64,000 bases of DNA from Leisingera daeponensis (GTDB taxonomy: Bacteria > Pseudomonadota > Alphaproteobacteria > Rhodobacterales > Rhodobacteraceae). The notes below the pieces were generated by a model. That model made no database searches and had not been told where the DNA came from. It worked only from the letters and a program-made list of their open reading frames with translations. The position numbers and the translations under genes were made by a program. Positions within the stretch are counted from its first letter, which is position 1, and every line of letters begins with the position of its first letter. Shown one piece after another: positions 1 to 8,081 of the stretch. The DNA is taken from assembly GCF_019801465.1 (NCBI RefSeq), contig NZ_JAHVJA010000001.1, positions 248,001 through 312,000 of the forward strand. The letters are read 5' to 3'.

Positions 1-284
1 GTTTGGTCGAATGCCCTGCGAATACTGCCTAAGCCGGCAGCGGGATGCGATGTGTGCCGGGATGCGGGCCAAAGGGGCAAAAAGGTGTTCGCTGGTGCGG
101 GGACCGGTGCCGCAGGGCGGCGGTTCGGGATCCGGGACATGGTGATCCGGCCGCAGCCGGGGCCGGGCTGGATGAAGCCGGGCGATGCGGCAAATTTCCG
201 CAATTTTTCCCGTTTCTGTGAAAACCTATGCGGGTATCGCGCCGCAGGTGATAAGTCTGGGTTTGGGCGAAGCAAGGCAAGACG
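1..284. other. Window edge without a recognisable gene
   Basis: Short open frames exist on both strands here, but none has a recognisable product, a convincing ribosome binding site or non-random composition. The last 60 bases are more AT-rich and probably hold the promoter of the kinase-like gene that starts at 285. Nothing else is seen. Confidence 0.5.
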
Positions 285-824
285 ATGAAGACGGCCATTA
301 TCCTGACAGGCCTGCCAGCCAGCGGCAAAGCAGCGCTGGGGCATGCCCTGGCACGGCAGTTAAGCTGGCCCTGTCTGGTCCGGAACGATTTCCTGGAGGT
401 TCTGTCCGCCCGTGCCGGAGAGGCCGGGCCGGAGCAGCTCAGGCAGCTGAACCGGGACAGCGACCGGTTGTTTCAGACGGCGGCGGAGGCGCTGGATTGC
501 TGCGTGCTGGTGGCGCAGTGGCAGCCGCGCGGTGCGGGCGCTGGATCCGGGACACCGGCCGGATGGCTGCAGCGCTATGACACGGTGGTGGAGGTGCACT
601 GCGCCTGCAGCGCTTCAGATGCGGCGGAAAGGTTCTGCGCCCGCATCGAACCGCAGGAAGGGCCGGACCATGCGCGCCGCTGTGCCGGTGTCCTGCAGCG
701 GATGCGGGACCTGGAGGATGGATACCCCCTGCAGGCCGGCCGCCTGATCTCTGTGCCGTGCGGGCCGGGGTTTGATGCGGAACAGCTGGGGCGGGACGTG
801 GCTGCGGAGATAGCGGAAGGCTAA
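285..824 (+). CDS. Small P-loop kinase-like protein with a variant Walker A
   Basis: A 179-residue protein that opens with a beta strand and a P-loop (GLPASGKA, residues 9-16), followed by a helix and an ND pair at residues 34-35, the arrangement of small AAA_33 or zeta/gluconate-kinase-like phosphotransferases. The fold would bind a nucleoside triphosphate and phosphorylate a small molecule or act on RNA, but no substrate can be named. The Walker A serine/threonine that normally contacts magnesium is alanine 16, so activity may be weak or lost. A purine-rich AAGG lies upstream of the ATG. It stands alone, with no obvious operon partner. The P-loop assignment is fairly safe; the reaction is unknown. 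Confidence 0.6.
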   Translation: MKTAIILTGLPASGKAALGHALARQLSWPCLVRNDFLEVLSARAGEAGPEQLRQLNRDSDRLFQTAAEALDCCVLVAQWQPRGAGAGSGTPAGWLQRYDTVVEVHCACSASDAAERFCARIEPQEGPDHARRCAGVLQRMRDLEDGYPLQAGRLISVPCGPGFDAEQLGRDVAAEIAEG

Positions 825-933
825 TAGCCAGCCACTGCCGGTTATGTGGCCCGGATCACAGACGCTTCCGCCTGCCTCATGTTACCCTTTCTCTGCGCGG
901 CGCAGCAGGCGCTGCGGGAAAGGGGAACAGGCC

Positions 934-1086
934 ATGACGATGCGGGCTTTGCGCACAGTGGCAATCTGTGCAGTTCTTTCAACTCTTCTGGGATGCAGCG
1001 AACCGGGAACCTATCCGTTCAGCGGGCAGGCCGCCTCGGCGGATGATCCGGTCAAACGGCTGAACCTTGGCGGGGAAATACGCTGA
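934..1086 (+). CDS. Very small lipoprotein
   Basis: A 50-residue predicted lipoprotein. The ATG at 934 follows a GGGGAA ribosome binding site and gives a basic N-terminus (arginines 4 and 7), a short hydrophobic stretch and a lipobox ending LLGC with the acceptor at cysteine 21. Signal peptidase II would leave a lipid-anchored peptide of about 30 residues. The mature part has no domain. An in-frame start 90 bases upstream gives an unlikely leader and was not used. The role is unknown; such short lipoproteins are common and often act as small envelope factors or entericidin-like peptides. Confidence 0.6.
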   Translation: MTMRALRTVAICAVLSTLLGCSEPGTYPFSGQAASADDPVKRLNLGGEIR

Positions 1087-1171
1087 GTCCAGATAGGCGG
1101 CCTGATCTGACACCGGGCCGCATCTGAACATCTGGCGCCCTTGCCGGGGGAGGGCGCCAGATTGAATTCTG

Positions 1172-1447
1172 TTAGCACGGGGCGGTGTAATAGGTGCCGT
1201 CGCCGCGGGAATAGGCGCACTGCCGGGTCTGGTTGTTTTGCGCAACCAGAGTGCCTGCGGCGGCGCCGCCGAGGGCTGCAATCAGGCGCCAGTCATCGTC
1301 GGCCTTGAGTGCATCGGCAGCGATCAGACCGGCTGCGGCGCCGCCAGCAACACCGGCAACGGTGCGCTGTTCCGGGGTCAGGTTGGTGCAGGCGCCCAAA
1401 CCAAGGACAGCAGAACTTGCAAGTGCAGGGATCCAGCGGAAAGTCAT
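1172..1447 (-). CDS. Glycine-zipper lipoprotein
   Basis: A 91-residue predicted lipoprotein. The signal peptide ends in a lipobox (GLGAC, cysteine 20), and two glycine/alanine-rich segments (about residues 31-45 and 79-90, around GVAGGAAAG and LGGAAAG) form the glycine-zipper pattern seen in small outer-membrane 2TM lipoproteins of the 17-kDa antigen/SmpA type. The C-terminus carries two cysteines near an RGDGTYY segment. The protein probably sits in the outer membrane or periplasm and has a structural role. It is transcribed away from the preceding small lipoprotein gene (convergent), with no operon partner. The family resemblance is visible; a specific function is not. Confidence 0.7.
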   Translation of the reverse strand: MTFRWIPALASSAVLGLGACTNLTPEQRTVAGVAGGAAAGLIAADALKADDDWRLIAALGGAAAGTLVAQNNQTRQCAYSRGDGTYYTAPC

Positions 1448-1695
1448 GTAATTTCTCCATTTTCAGGTTCGGGGCGGCCAGTTTGCGGGCCGCAGACGGT
1501 ACTATAACGCCGGCTTCGGGGCGATGGTTCCGCATTCTTTACCCGGACCGCTGCCGCAGGCGCAGAACCGCCTGACGGGGGGGCTCGACGGCGGTCTTTT
1601 GCCGGACCTGGACCGTCTGGCGTCACCGGGCAAAAGGTGATGATTGCGTTCCGCCGGAAAAACAGCCGGGCTGCGTTAAAACCGGGGGAGGAGCG

Positions 1696-2145
1696 CTACA
1701 GGTTCTTGGACATCAGAATGTAGTTTTTGCGCGGCTGGAAGCGGGTCCGCAGATAGAGCCGCTGGGCGGTTTCGTTTTCCCGGCTCACTTCCAGGTGCAG
1801 GGCGCGCATGCCGGCAGTCGCCAGCGATTTCGGCAGCTCGGTCAGCACCTCGGTTGCGATGCCGCGTCCGCGCACGGCGGGGCGGATGTACAGCTCATCG
1901 ACAAAACCGTCCATGCCGCCGAATTCCACCGACCAGCCGAAGGTGATGACGATATAGCCGATCGGTGCCCGGGTCGGGCCGATCAGGTAGACGGCGCCGT
2001 AGGGGTGGCCGTTCAAAAGCGGCTCGATCCCTGCGCGGCGGTGCTCGTCGCTGCTGTCCAGCCCGGTTTCGGCGTGGAAGGCGGCAACCAGGGCCAGCAC
2101 GGTGTCCAGGTGTTCGGGTTTGGCCAGGTGCAGGGCAGCGCTCAT
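1696..2145 (-). CDS. GNAT family N-acetyltransferase
   Basis: A 149-residue acetyltransferase of the GNAT superfamily, which transfers acetyl from acetyl-CoA to an amine. The acetyl-CoA motif A is clear: a beta strand ending DELYI, then RGRGIA at about residues 92-97 and a helix; an LHLEVSRENETAQRLY segment with the usual motif B tyrosine follows. The length is normal for a single-domain GNAT. Its ATG overlaps the stop of the upstream nucleoside hydrolase by four bases (ATGA), so the two are translationally coupled. The substrate cannot be read from sequence; coupling to nucleoside hydrolysis may only reflect operon convenience. Confidence 0.85.
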   Translation of the reverse strand: MSAALHLAKPEHLDTVLALVAAFHAETGLDSSDEHRRAGIEPLLNGHPYGAVYLIGPTRAPIGYIVITFGWSVEFGGMDGFVDELYIRPAVRGRGIATEVLTELPKSLATAGMRALHLEVSRENETAQRLYLRTRFQPRKNYILMSKNL

Positions 2146-3083
2146 AGGCGGGCGAGCCTTTCGGTGAGGAGTTTGAAGAAGCTATCCGCGTCGGCATCGC
2201 CGATGAACAGGGCATTGGGCTTGCGGTCTGTAACGCCCCACCAGTCGGCGACGGTCATGCCGAGCGTCAGATCCGATTTGGTTTCGATCTCGACATTCAC
2301 ATGGCGGCCGGAGAACAGCTCCGGCCTGAGCAGCCAGGCGATGACGCAGGGATCATGCAGCGGGCCGCCGTCGGAGCCGTATTTCTCCACATCGAAACGC
2401 TCAAAGAAATCCAGCATCTCCGCGGTGAAATGCCCGACGCGTGTACCGAGGGCACGGATCGCCTCGACGCGCGGTTTGGTGGCCAGAACCTTGTGGGTCA
2501 CGTCCAGTGGCATCACGGTGACCGGGACACCGGACCTGAACACGGTTTCAGCGGCTTCCGGGTCGACATAGATGTTGAATTCGGCGGCCGGAGTGATGTT
2601 GCCGACCTCGAAATAGGCTCCGCCCATCATCACGATTTCCTGCACCCGTTCGATGACCGCGGGGGCCCTGCCGAAGGCGGCGGCGACGTTGGTGAGCGGA
2701 CCCAGCGTGCACAGGGTGACGGTGCCCGGCTCGTGGCTGAGCAGGGTTTCGATGATGAAATCGACGCCGCAGCCTTCGGCCAGCGGCATTTCCGGTTCCC
2801 ACAGCTGCGGTCCGTCGAGGCCGGTCTGGCCATGCACGTGTTCGGCTGTGATCAGCGGCCGGGCCAGCGGTGCCTTGCTGCCTGCGTAGACCGGCACATC
2901 CGTGCGGCCCGCCGCCTCGCAGACGATGCGGGCGTTCTTGCTGGTAAGGGAAAGCGGCACATTGCCTGCGACACAGGTGATGCCGAGCAGCTCCACCTCT
3001 TCGGGGCTGGCCAGCGCCAGCAGGATGGCGACCGCATCATCCTGTCCCGGGTCGGTGTCGATGATGATTTTTCTGGCGCTCAT
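2142..3083 (-). CDS. Inosine-uridine preferring nucleoside hydrolase
   Basis: A 313-residue enzyme of the IUNH family, which hydrolyses the N-glycosidic bond of ribonucleosides to give base plus ribose. The family hallmark DTDPGQDD occupies residues 9-16 and binds calcium and the ribose; an N-I-Y-V-D-P-E-A segment near 170 and the HDP triad at 243-245 complete the calcium site and catalytic histidine region. The length is typical. It is the first gene of a two-gene unit with the overlapping GNAT gene. Purine versus pyrimidine preference is not resolvable here, so no rihA/B/C symbol is given. The likely role is nucleoside salvage or use of exogenous nucleosides. Confidence 0.9.
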   Translation of the reverse strand: MSARKIIIDTDPGQDDAVAILLALASPEEVELLGITCVAGNVPLSLTSKNARIVCEAAGRTDVPVYAGSKAPLARPLITAEHVHGQTGLDGPQLWEPEMPLAEGCGVDFIIETLLSHEPGTVTLCTLGPLTNVAAAFGRAPAVIERVQEIVMMGGAYFEVGNITPAAEFNIYVDPEAAETVFRSGVPVTVMPLDVTHKVLATKPRVEAIRALGTRVGHFTAEMLDFFERFDVEKYGSDGGPLHDPCVIAWLLRPELFSGRHVNVEIETKSDLTLGMTVADWWGVTDRKPNALFIGDADADSFFKLLTERLARL

Positions 3084-3191
3084 GGCTGACTCCGCTGATC
3101 GTGAGCCTGGAGACTACGCGCTGTTGCGCCGGGATTGAACCGCCACCGGGCAGGTCTGCTCAAATTTCGGGGGATTTTCTGCGACGGAAGT

Positions 3192-3220
3192 TTGCTGCGC
3201 CTGCGTTTGCTTTCTATAGT
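3192..3220 (+). promoter_or_regulatory. Predicted sigma-70 type promoter of the RGS-like gene
   Basis: A TTGCTG -35 element (3192-3197) and a TATAGT -10 element (3215-3220) are separated by exactly 17 bases. They lie about 130 bases before the ATG at 3349, giving a leader of roughly 120 bases. Inferred from consensus match only. Confidence 0.5.
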
Positions 3221-3348
3221 TGTCTTACGCAGCGTCACCGGCGGGATCCCGGCGGGCGCAGGCGGTGATTTTTCTGCCCGGTAAGGGTCTTATTGGTACG
3301 GCATTGGTTGGCCGGAAACACATTGATTTTGCGCGGGGAAAGCAAGAC

Positions 3349-3903
3349 ATGCCGAAAGAGCCCAAGGTTGTTGGCGATATCCTGAAAGACAAGAAAATGA
3401 CCGCCGCCTACATGGATTACTGCAAGCGGCGCTATTGCCTGAACGAGTTCATGTTCACCCAGAACAAGGGCAACCCGGAATCGCTGTGGACCCGCTACAT
3501 GGATCAGAAGAAGGGCAAGGAGCCGGTCAACATCACCTCCAAAACCCATCTTGCCGCAAAGGCGCTGGCCGACAAGGGCGACTTCAAGAGCGGTGACTGG
3601 AAGAAGATCATCGAGACCGGGAAGAAAGAAGTCGTGCTGATGCTGAACAAGGACGTGATGGGGTTCACCGGCAGCGACGAGTACAAGAAATATGTCGCGG
3701 AGAACGGCATGGGCGATCCCCAAAAGGCGGCCAAGCTTTTGGGCATCACCGATGTGAAGAAGCTGAAGGAAGTGATGGTGAACGTCGCCGTGGACGACAG
3801 GAAAACCGCCGAGAAGCTGTGGAAAGAGCTGGCGAAGAAGGAGAAGATCCTCGAGGACTACAAGGCGATTTCATCGTCCTTGAAAAAGGCCAACCTGGTC
3901 TGA
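3349..3903 (+). CDS. Lysine-rich protein resembling an RGS domain
   Basis: A 184-residue soluble protein without signal peptide. Residues 8-117 follow the helical pattern of eukaryotic regulator of G-protein signalling (RGS) domains: an L-x-D start, aromatic helix pairs around YMDY and EFMF (residues 21-36), a W-x-x-Y helix (47-50), a PVNI turn (59-62) that matches the INI/VNL element, and a terminal helix pair with EVVLML (94-99), KDVM (101-104) and SDEYKKY (109-115). Lysine is strikingly abundant and the last 60 residues are charged helices. RGS proteins accelerate GTP hydrolysis by Galpha subunits, which bacteria lack, so the role here is unknown. The ATG at 3349 was chosen over an upstream in-frame start for its GGGGAAA ribosome binding site and compositional change. 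The RGS resemblance is inferred by eye. Confidence 0.5.
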   Translation: MPKEPKVVGDILKDKKMTAAYMDYCKRRYCLNEFMFTQNKGNPESLWTRYMDQKKGKEPVNITSKTHLAAKALADKGDFKSGDWKKIIETGKKEVVLMLNKDVMGFTGSDEYKKYVAENGMGDPQKAAKLLGITDVKKLKEVMVNVAVDDRKTAEKLWKELAKKEKILEDYKAISSSLKKANLV

Positions 3904-3918
3904 ACCGCCTGTCCGAAG

Positions 3919-3944
3919 TCCCCGGCGGCAGGGCCGCCGGGCTT
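3919..3944 (+). terminator. Rho-independent terminator
   Basis: Nine-base-pair GC stem (CCCGGCGGC at 3921-3929 with its complement at 3933-3941), three-base loop, then CTTT. It follows the RGS-like gene by about 17 bases. The T tract is short. Confidence 0.5.
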
Positions 3945-3980
3945 TGAGTGTTCGGGCAAAGAAGAAGAGGCGGCGCCCAT

Positions 3981-4796
3981 TCAGGCGCGCTCGTCTGCTT
4001 TCACTTCATCCCAGAGGGCGTCCATTTCGGCCAGATCGCTGTCTTCGGGGCGTTTGCCGCGGGCGGCGAGCTTGGCCTCCACGCCCTCGAAGCGGCGGGT
4101 GAATTTGGCGTTGGCGGCGCGCAGGGCGGCTTCGGGCTCAACCCCCAGATGGCGGCCCAGGTTGGCCATCACGAACAGCAGGTCGCCGAATTCTTCCTCG
4201 ACTTCCGCTTGGGAGAGGCTGTCGCGGGCCTCGACCAGTTCGGCGCATTCCTCGGTGATCTTGGCGATGACATTGTCTGCCGACGGCCAGTCAAAGCCGA
4301 CGCGGGCGGCACGTTTCTGCAGCTTGTAAGCGCGCAAGAGGGCGGGCAGGCCGACGGCGACCCCGTCCAGCGTGCCCTGCTGCTCCTTGCCGGCGCGCTC
4401 GGCGGCCTTGATCGCCTCCCAGTCCCGGGTCTGCTGTTCGGCGGATTTCTCACGGCTTTCGCCGCCGAACACATGCGGGTGGCGGGAGACCATCTTGTCC
4501 GACATGGTCCTGACCACGTCCTGGAAGGTGAAGTGGCCCGCCTCCTGCGCCATCCGGGCGTGGAACACGGACTGGAACAGCAGGTCGCCCAGCTCGCCCT
4601 TCAGCTCCTCCCAGGCTTCGCGTTCGATTGCGTCGGCAACTTCGTAAGCCTCTTCAATGGTGTAAGGCGCGATGCTGGCGAAATCCTGTTCGATGTCCCA
4701 GGGGCAGCCGGTTTCGGGGTCGCGCAGGCGTGCCATGATTTCCAGCAGGCGCTCGATGCCTGCGGTCTGGTCGTGGATCAGGTCTGTTTCTTGCAT
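3981..4796 (-). CDS. mazG: Nucleoside triphosphate pyrophosphohydrolase MazG
   Basis: A 271-residue MazG, close to the 263 residues of the E. coli enzyme. MazG hydrolyses NTPs and dNTPs to the monophosphate and pyrophosphate, cleaning the nucleotide pool and lowering (p)ppGpp signalling. Both tandem MazG domains are present: the N-terminal one has GCPWD, EEAYEV and GELGDLLFQ, and the C-terminal one has EECAEL and EFGDLLFV, giving the paired EExxE/ExxD magnesium sites. The ATG at 4796 is the start typical of the family; the frame stays open far upstream but only as an antisense shadow of the amidohydrolase gene. It is divergent from that gene with a 63-base gap. Confidence 0.92.
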   Translation of the reverse strand: MQETDLIHDQTAGIERLLEIMARLRDPETGCPWDIEQDFASIAPYTIEEAYEVADAIEREAWEELKGELGDLLFQSVFHARMAQEAGHFTFQDVVRTMSDKMVSRHPHVFGGESREKSAEQQTRDWEAIKAAERAGKEQQGTLDGVAVGLPALLRAYKLQKRAARVGFDWPSADNVIAKITEECAELVEARDSLSQAEVEEEFGDLLFVMANLGRHLGVEPEAALRAANAKFTRRFEGVEAKLAARGKRPEDSDLAEMDALWDEVKADERA

Positions 4797-4859
4797 TGCG
4801 GCTGCTCTTGTTCCGGTGTCAGATGCATCATCCCGAGTCTGAAGCAGGAGTCCACCCCA

Positions 4860-6026
4860 ATGCCCGTTGTGAACCGTATTGCCGATTATGCCGAGGAGAT
4901 GAAAGCCTGGCGGCGGCATCTGCACCAGATCCCGGAACTGGCGCTGGACCTGCCCAAGACGGCAGCCTTCGTGGCGGAGCGGCTGCGGGAGTTCGGGGTG
5001 GATGAGCTGCACGAGGGCATCGCGCAGACCGGCATGGTGGCGATCATCAACGGGCAGGGAGAAGGGCCGACCATCGGCCTGCGCGCTGATATGGACGCGC
5101 TGCCGATCCCGGAGGAGACCGGGGTGGAATACGTCTCCGGCCATCCGGGCAACATGCACGCTTGCGGCCATGACGGCCATACCGCGATGCTGCTGGGGGC
5201 GGCGAAATATCTGGCGGAGACCCGCAATTTCCGGGGCCGGGCTGCGCTTATCTTCCAGCCGGCGGAGGAGGCCATCGGCGGCGCCCGCATCATGGTTGAG
5301 GAAGGCATCATGGACCGCTTCGATATCGGCGAGGTCTATGCGCTGCACAATGCGCCGGGGCTGCCCGAGGGTCATTTCCTGACCACGCCGGGCGCCCTGA
5401 TGGCGGCGGTGGACACCTTCGATATCCATATCCAGGGCAAGGGCGGCCATGGCGCCATGCCGCATGAGACCCGTGATCCGGTGATGGCGGCCTGCGGCAT
5501 TGCGCAGGCGATCCAGACCATCGTCAGCCGCAATCACCACACACTGGAGGATCTGGTGGTTTCCGTCACCCAGATCCATACCGGCACCGTCGACAACGTG
5601 ATCCCCGACACCGCCTACATCAACGGCACCGTGCGCACCTTCAACCCGGAGGTGCAGAAGATGGTGATGCGGCGGATGAAGGAGATCGTTGCGGGGCAGG
5701 CCGCAAGCTATGGCGTCGAGGCGGAACTGGACTACGAGGTCGGTTACCCCGCGACCTACAACGACGCGGAAAAAACGGCCTTTGCGGTGGAGGTTGCCCA
5801 GGAAATCTCCGGCGCGGGCAAAGTAGAGGCGGACGGCAGCCGCGAGATGGGGGCGGAGGACTTTGCCTATATGCTGCAGGCGCGGCCGGGTTCCTACCTG
5901 TTTCTGGGCCAGGGTGACAGCGCCGGGCTGCACCATCCGAAGTACGACTTCAATGACGGTATCGCCCCGGTGGGCGCATCCTTCTTCGCCCGGCTGGTGG
6001 AGCGGGCGCAGCCGCTGAACGCCTAG
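4860..6026 (+). CDS. M20 family amidohydrolase (hippurate/IAA-amino acid hydrolase type)
   Basis: A 388-residue M20D metallo-amidohydrolase, which cleaves the amide of N-acyl or N-aryl amino acids. Visible signatures: DMDALP at 77-82, GNMHACGHDGHT at 97-108 with metal-binding cysteine 102 and histidine 104, FQPAEE at 132-137 with the catalytic glutamate and its metal-binding neighbour, histidine 163, a lid/dimerisation domain with GKGGHGAMPH, and a C-terminal GAEDF/HHPKYDF segment. The start at 4860 gives the normal N-terminus (NRIADYAEEMKAWRRHLHQ). It is followed after 151 bases by an agmatinase-family gene in the same direction. Hippuricase, N-acetyl-amino-acid deacylase and auxin-conjugate hydrolase cannot be told apart by sequence alone. 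Confidence 0.88.
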   Translation: MPVVNRIADYAEEMKAWRRHLHQIPELALDLPKTAAFVAERLREFGVDELHEGIAQTGMVAIINGQGEGPTIGLRADMDALPIPEETGVEYVSGHPGNMHACGHDGHTAMLLGAAKYLAETRNFRGRAALIFQPAEEAIGGARIMVEEGIMDRFDIGEVYALHNAPGLPEGHFLTTPGALMAAVDTFDIHIQGKGGHGAMPHETRDPVMAACGIAQAIQTIVSRNHHTLEDLVVSVTQIHTGTVDNVIPDTAYINGTVRTFNPEVQKMVMRRMKEIVAGQAASYGVEAELDYEVGYPATYNDAEKTAFAVEVAQEISGAGKVEADGSREMGAEDFAYMLQARPGSYLFLGQGDSAGLHHPKYDFNDGIAPVGASFFARLVERAQPLNA

Positions 6027-6177
6027 GGAGCCGCGCAGGCGCGGCGTGTCTGCACCAGTTCCGCGGCCGCTGGCGCAGCGGCCGCCTCCGCTCTTTGACA
6101 CCGGCGGCGCAGGTGTTATTGCCGGGGACATGCGGCGGCGGAACTTTTCCGCCGTCTTGGCCGAAGCGTGAGAGACA

Positions 6178-7125
6178 ATGACTGACTTCAATCAACCGAT
6201 CAGCGGTAACGACCTGGCGCGGTTCTCCGGGCCGAACACTTACATGCGGCTGCCGCAGGCAACCTCGCTGGATGGATTGGATGTCGCTGTTCTGGGGGTG
6301 CCGATGGACATCGGCACATCCTGGCGGTCGGGCACTCGGTTCGGCCCCAAGCAGATCCGGGCCGAAAGCGCGATGCTGCGGCCCTACAACATGGCGACCG
6401 GGGCGGCGCCGTTTGACAGCCTGAACATCGCCGATATCGGCGATCTGGCGATCAACACGTTTTCGCTGCCGGATTCGCTGCGCATCATCGAAGACAGCTA
6501 TGACGCGATCCTGTCCGGCGGGGTGATCCCGGTGGCGATGGGCGGCGATCATTCGATCACCCTGCCGATCCTGCGTGCGATTGCCAAGAAATACGGACCG
6601 GTGGCACTGGTGCATGTGGATGCTCATGCCGATGTGAACGACGAGATGTTCGGCGAGCGGGAGACCCATGGCACGGTGTTCCGCCGCGCCTACGAGGAAG
6701 GGCTGATCGTACCGGACAAGACCTATCAGATCGGCATCCGCGGCACCGGCTATGCCGCCACCGATTTTTCCGAGGCGCAGGGCTGGGGGTTCCAGCACTT
6801 CCCGGCGCAGGAGCTGTGGAACCGCTCGCTGCATCAGATGGGTGCGGAAATTCGCCGCGATATCGGCAATAGGCCGGTCTATGTCTCCTATGATATCGAT
6901 AGTCTTGACCCGGCCTATGCGCCGGGCACCGGCACGCCGGAAATCGGCGGGCTGACAACGCCGCAGGCGCTGGAGCTGATCCGGTCGCTGAAGGGGGTCA
7001 ACATCGTGGGCTGCGACCTGGTGGAGGTGTCGCCGCCTTATGATCCCTCGGGCAACACGGCTCTGGTGGGCGCCAACCTGCTCTATGAGCTGCTGTGCGT
7101 GCTGCCGGGCGTGGCAACGAGATAA
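6178..7125 (+). CDS. speB: Agmatinase / ureohydrolase family enzyme
   Basis: A 315-residue member of the arginase/agmatinase family, which hydrolyses a guanidino group to urea and an amine using two manganese ions. All metal ligands are visible: GGDHS with histidine 125, the DAHAD cluster with aspartate 148, histidine 150 and aspartate 152, and DIDSLDP with aspartates 239 and 241. The family ending around GCDLVEVSPPYD is also present. The length suits agmatinase (putrescine synthesis), but guanidinobutyrase and guanidinopropionase look alike, and the amidohydrolase upstream would suit a catabolic use of guanidino or acyl-amino compounds. The symbol should therefore be read as family-level. 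Confidence 0.8.
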   Translation: MTDFNQPISGNDLARFSGPNTYMRLPQATSLDGLDVAVLGVPMDIGTSWRSGTRFGPKQIRAESAMLRPYNMATGAAPFDSLNIADIGDLAINTFSLPDSLRIIEDSYDAILSGGVIPVAMGGDHSITLPILRAIAKKYGPVALVHVDAHADVNDEMFGERETHGTVFRRAYEEGLIVPDKTYQIGIRGTGYAATDFSEAQGWGFQHFPAQELWNRSLHQMGAEIRRDIGNRPVYVSYDIDSLDPAYAPGTGTPEIGGLTTPQALELIRSLKGVNIVGCDLVEVSPPYDPSGNTALVGANLLYELLCVLPGVATR

Positions 7126-7202
7126 GCGGTCCGGCCAGCGCGACAGGCCGGGGGAGGGCCGCGCGTGAGGAGGAGGAGGCAAGGTTTGACCTTGAAACCG
7201 CA

Positions 7203-7643
7203 ATGAGGCGGATGATGCTGTTCGGCTGGCTGGTGCTGGCCGCAGCCATTGCCGCGCTGGGCTTCGTCCGGCTGGCGCCGAGCGATCCGCTGGACTGGAA
7301 CACCCAGCCGGAGTTCACCGAGGACAAGGAGTTCCGCGGCGGCGTGTTCCGGGTGGTTCGGGCCGGGCCGGACGGGCTGGAGCGGTTTCACCGCATCGCC
7401 AGCACGGCGCCGCGCACCAGCGTGCTGGCGGGCGGGCCGGACGACGGGATGGTGACCTATATCACCCGCACCCAGGTGCTGGGCTTTCCCGACTACACCA
7501 CCGCAGCGCAGGACGGCGATCTGCTGAAGGTCTATGCCCGGCTGCGGTTCGGCCGGTCCGACCTGGGCGCCAACAAGGAGCGGATCAACGGCTGGCTGGC
7601 GGAGATGGAGGACGGTCCGCAGGCTGCTTCCGCGGGGGAGTAG
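7203..7643 (+). CDS. DUF1499 family membrane-anchored protein
   Basis: A 146-residue protein with a single N-terminal membrane segment (about residues 5-22) and an extracytoplasmic domain matching the DUF1499 type: a buried aromatic/charged core with GPDDGMVTYITRTQVLGFPDYTT and a terminal RSRFG-like segment (here RLRFGRSDLGANKERI), followed by a helix with W. The family is widespread in alphaproteobacteria and photosynthetic eukaryotes and is uncharacterised. The ATG at 7203 was chosen because it directly precedes the hydrophobic segment; the upstream extension reads through non-coding sequence. It follows the agmatinase-family gene by 77 bases and may be cotranscribed with it. Confidence 0.75.
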   Translation: MRRMMLFGWLVLAAAIAALGFVRLAPSDPLDWNTQPEFTEDKEFRGGVFRVVRAGPDGLERFHRIASTAPRTSVLAGGPDDGMVTYITRTQVLGFPDYTTAAQDGDLLKVYARLRFGRSDLGANKERINGWLAEMEDGPQAASAGE

Positions 7644-7701
7644 GCGGCGGCTCCCGCCTGCTCGCGGGCTTTTGAATGAAAGCCCTTCACAGTTGGGCCG
7701 G

Positions 7702-7744
7702 GCGCCGCGCGTTCGCGCGGCGCGGGCTCTTCCGCCTTTGGCGG
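7702..7744 (+). repeat. Two adjacent GC hairpins ahead of a small gene
   Basis: A perfect ten-base inverted repeat with a TT loop (7702-7723) is followed by a five-base stem with a TTT loop (7732-7744). They lie between the DUF1499 gene and the TTG-start small gene. There is no T tract, so they are more likely mRNA processing or stabilising structures than a terminator. Confidence 0.45.
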
Positions 7745-7814
7745 CAGAGCCGTGGTTTGACGGGAAGCGCTTCAGGCGCAAATTGAATTGCACCAGCCAG
7801 GGAGGAAAGGCCGG

Positions 7815-8018
7815 TTGGAAAATATTGCAGTGCTCGACCTAGGCGACGGGCGGCGGATACACTGCAAGGGTGTTGACGCGGCAAAATCCATGTGGGCCCA
7901 GCACTATTCCCGCATCGACGACGCCACCATTGATGTTTTCTATCCGATCAGCCTCGGCGGTGTAGTGGTGACCTATCGCTACGACAGTGAACTGGAAAAA
8001 TGGGTGAAGTCACAGTGA
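7815..8018 (+). CDS. Small hypothetical protein with a probable TTG start
   Basis: A 67-residue soluble protein of unknown function. The best start is the TTG at 7815: a full GGAGG lies at 7801-7805, nine bases upstream, while no ATG is available before the conserved-looking core. The protein has alternating beta-type segments (VLDLGDG, IDVFYPI, GGVVVTYRYD) and ends in a charged helix, suggesting a small beta-rich fold. No cysteine cluster, membrane segment or signal peptide is present. It lies alone between the DUF1499 gene and the convergent secreted protein gene. It is judged real because of the strong ribosome binding site and protein-like composition. Confidence 0.55.
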   Translation: MENIAVLDLGDGRRIHCKGVDAAKSMWAQHYSRIDDATIDVFYPISLGGVVVTYRYDSELEKWVKSQ

Positions 8019-8081
8019 CGGGCGTTTCCAGCAGGCCTGCTTTCCGCAGTCAAAACTGTCATGCAACTGGGATGCCGTAGA

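Noticed and set aside
3948-4859. In-frame extension of the amidohydrolase to the left
   Set aside because: It lies antisense to mazG and does not resemble the M20 family; the family start is at 4860.
4797-6191. In-frame upstream extension of mazG
   Set aside because: It is a shadow of the amidohydrolase gene; MazG normally starts at the ATG at 4796.
5950-7203. A 417-residue minus-strand frame opposite the agmatinase gene
   Set aside because: No recognisable domain, Arg/His/Pro-rich shadow composition, and the sense frame has all metal ligands.
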